26,015 nt of DNA from JBCCEJ01 sp039030335 (GTDB lineage Bacteria; Pseudomonadota; Gammaproteobacteria; HK1): the NCBI GenBank assembly GCA_039030335.1, contig JBCCEJ010000083.1:1-26015 (forward strand), in the 5' to 3' direction. Under the pieces are notes generated by a model. The model did not search any database. It had not been told where the DNA came from and was given only the letters and a program-made list of their open reading frames with translations. The position numbers and the translations under genes were made by a program. Every line of letters starts with the position of its first letter. The stretch's first letter is position 1. This document shows positions 25,310-26,015 of this stretch, piece after piece.

Positions 25310-26015
25310 GTCAGTCTGGTCTGCGCTGCGTGCCCAGCACGCCCGGGGCGGTCCCGATGCGCCGTGGCTCGTGGCGTTCAGCGGCGGTACCGATTCGTTG
25401 GCGCTGGCGCTCCTTCTGCGCCGATTCGCCCGTGCGGAACCGGCCCCAAAGATCACGCTCGTGCACATCGACCACGGTTTGCACGAGGCGTCCCGCGACT
25501 GGGCGGCTGCGGCTGAACTACTGTCCGCAAAGGTTGGGTTTCCGTTTCACGCGGTTCGCGTTTCGGTATCCTCCGCCAATGGCATCGAAGCTGGCGCTCG
25601 CACCGTTCGCTACGACGCGCTCGGCAGCTTGCTGGAGCCCGGCGGGGCGGTGTTGACGGCGCACCATCAACAGGATCAGGCTGAGACCGTGTTGTTGCGC
25701 CTGATGCGCGGAGCCGGCGTCGAGGGTTTGGGAGCCATGGCTGCGTATCGGCGGTTTCGTGATGGGTGGCTGGTTCGTCCGCTACTCGACGCCGATCGGC
25801 GCGAACTGGCGGAGATGGTGCGCAACAGCGGGCTGGAGCCGCTGCATGATCCCGCCAACGACGATCGCCGTTTCGACCGGAGCTTCCTGCGTGCGGAGAT
25901 AATGCCCGTGCTCCGCGGCCGCTGGCCGGCCATGGACCGCACCCTGGCGCGGAGTGCAAAACGGCGATCGTCGTTGGCGGGATCATGCAGCGGCTCCAGC
26001 CCGCTGTTGCGCACC
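25290..26015 (+). CDS. tilS: tRNA(Ile)-lysidine synthetase, 3' truncated
   Basis: TilS attaches lysine to C34 of the CAU-anticodon tRNA-Ile so that it reads AUA codons. The frame starts at a TTG at 25290 inside the end of ppsR, the only in-frame start before the P-loop, and is open to the window end. Visible are the N-type ATP-pyrophosphatase loop SGGTDS (31-36), VHIDHGLHEAS, AHHQQDQAETVLLRLMRGAGVEGL (His125, Asp129; the usual HxDD is HQQD here) and the RPLL and NDDRRFDRSFLR segments. Residues 1-223 look genuine. From codon 224 (25959) the sequence is an inverted copy of 25817-25873, so the final 19 codons are probably artefactual. Confidence 0.9.
   Translation, partial: MSVSFIESVWSALRAQHARGGPDAPWLVAFSGGTDSLALALLLRRFARAEPAPKITLVHIDHGLHEASRDWAAAAELLSAKVGFPFHAVRVSVSSANGIEAGARTVRYDALGSLLEPGGAVLTAHHQQDQAETVLLRLMRGAGVEGLGAMAAYRRFRDGWLVRPLLDADRRELAEMVRNSGLEPLHDPANDDRRFDRSFLRAEIMPVLRGRWPAMDRTLARSAKRRSSLAGSCSGSSPLLRT
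25817..26015. repeat. 57-bp perfect inverted repeat ending at the window edge
   Basis: Bases 25817-25873 are exactly the reverse complement of 25959-26015, with an 85-base spacer (25874-25958). The left arm is ordinary tilS coding sequence (VRNSGLEPLHDPANDDRRF). The right arm runs to the last base. A coding segment perfectly mirrored at a sequence end points to a fold-back chimera or assembly end artefact rather than a biological element. Confidence 0.95.

Noticed and set aside
24398..25468. 356-codon minus-strand frame opposite ppsR
   Set aside because: It is antisense to ppsR and the start of tilS, has no motif and no ribosome-binding site, and would cover the ppsR promoter.
25676..26014. 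112-codon minus-strand frame at the window end
   Set aside because: Its first residues repeat the TilS peptide RNSGLEPLHDPANDDRRF because the right arm of the inverted repeat is read backwards. It is a by-product of the fold-back.

Overview
This is high-GC DNA (roughly 60-65% by eye) carrying a dense chromosomal core of a Gram-negative bacterium. The order tsf-pyrH-frr-uppS-cdsA-dxr-rseP-bamA-skp-lpxD-fabZ-lpxA-lpxB-rnhB-dnaE, followed further on by accA and tilS, is the conserved proteobacterial envelope cluster in the arrangement I know from Pseudomonas-like Gammaproteobacteria (uppS-cdsA before dxr, not dxr before uppS as in E. coli). The proteins support a gammaproteobacterium, but I cannot name a genus.

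Bases 1-2405 hold the translation and nucleotide block: a hairpin in the presumed rpsB-tsf spacer, then tsf (EF-Ts), pyrH (UMP kinase) and frr (ribosome recycling). Bases 2412-13135 build the envelope: undecaprenyl diphosphate synthase, CDP-diglyceride synthase, DXP reductoisomerase, the RseP protease, BamA with its chaperone Skp, and LpxD/FabZ/LpxA/LpxB for lipid A. LpxA carries Met at the acyl-ruler position, which predicts a short (C10-type) 3-hydroxyacyl chain. Bases 13123-17353 hold rnhB and dnaE. All these genes lie on the + strand with short gaps or overlaps and read as one long operon or a few overlapping ones.

Two accessory blocks interrupt the usual dnaE-accA-tilS order. Between dnaE and accA sit a DUF3095-type protein with class III nucleotidyl-cyclase-like metal motifs (17377-18555) and a nicotinate phosphoribosyltransferase (18623-20101). 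Between accA and tilS sits a PEP synthase module: ppsA on the minus strand with a GAF-domain gene overlapping its stop codon, and ppsR, the PEP synthase regulatory kinase/phosphatase, divergent on the + strand with a plausible sigma-70 promoter. As given, ppsA is broken by one missing base near 23637; the rest of the frame is intact, so a sequencing error or a very recent mutation is likely.

The last 57 bases (25959-26015) are a perfect reverse complement of 25817-25873 inside tilS. This looks like a fold-back at a contig end. The last part of the tilS frame is therefore probably not real tilS sequence.

I found no tRNA, rRNA, insertion sequence, CRISPR array or phage gene, and no gene-free stretch above 300 bases. 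I did not find a convincing new multi-gene system. The least understood genes are the DUF3095 cyclase-like gene and the GAF gene coupled to ppsA.
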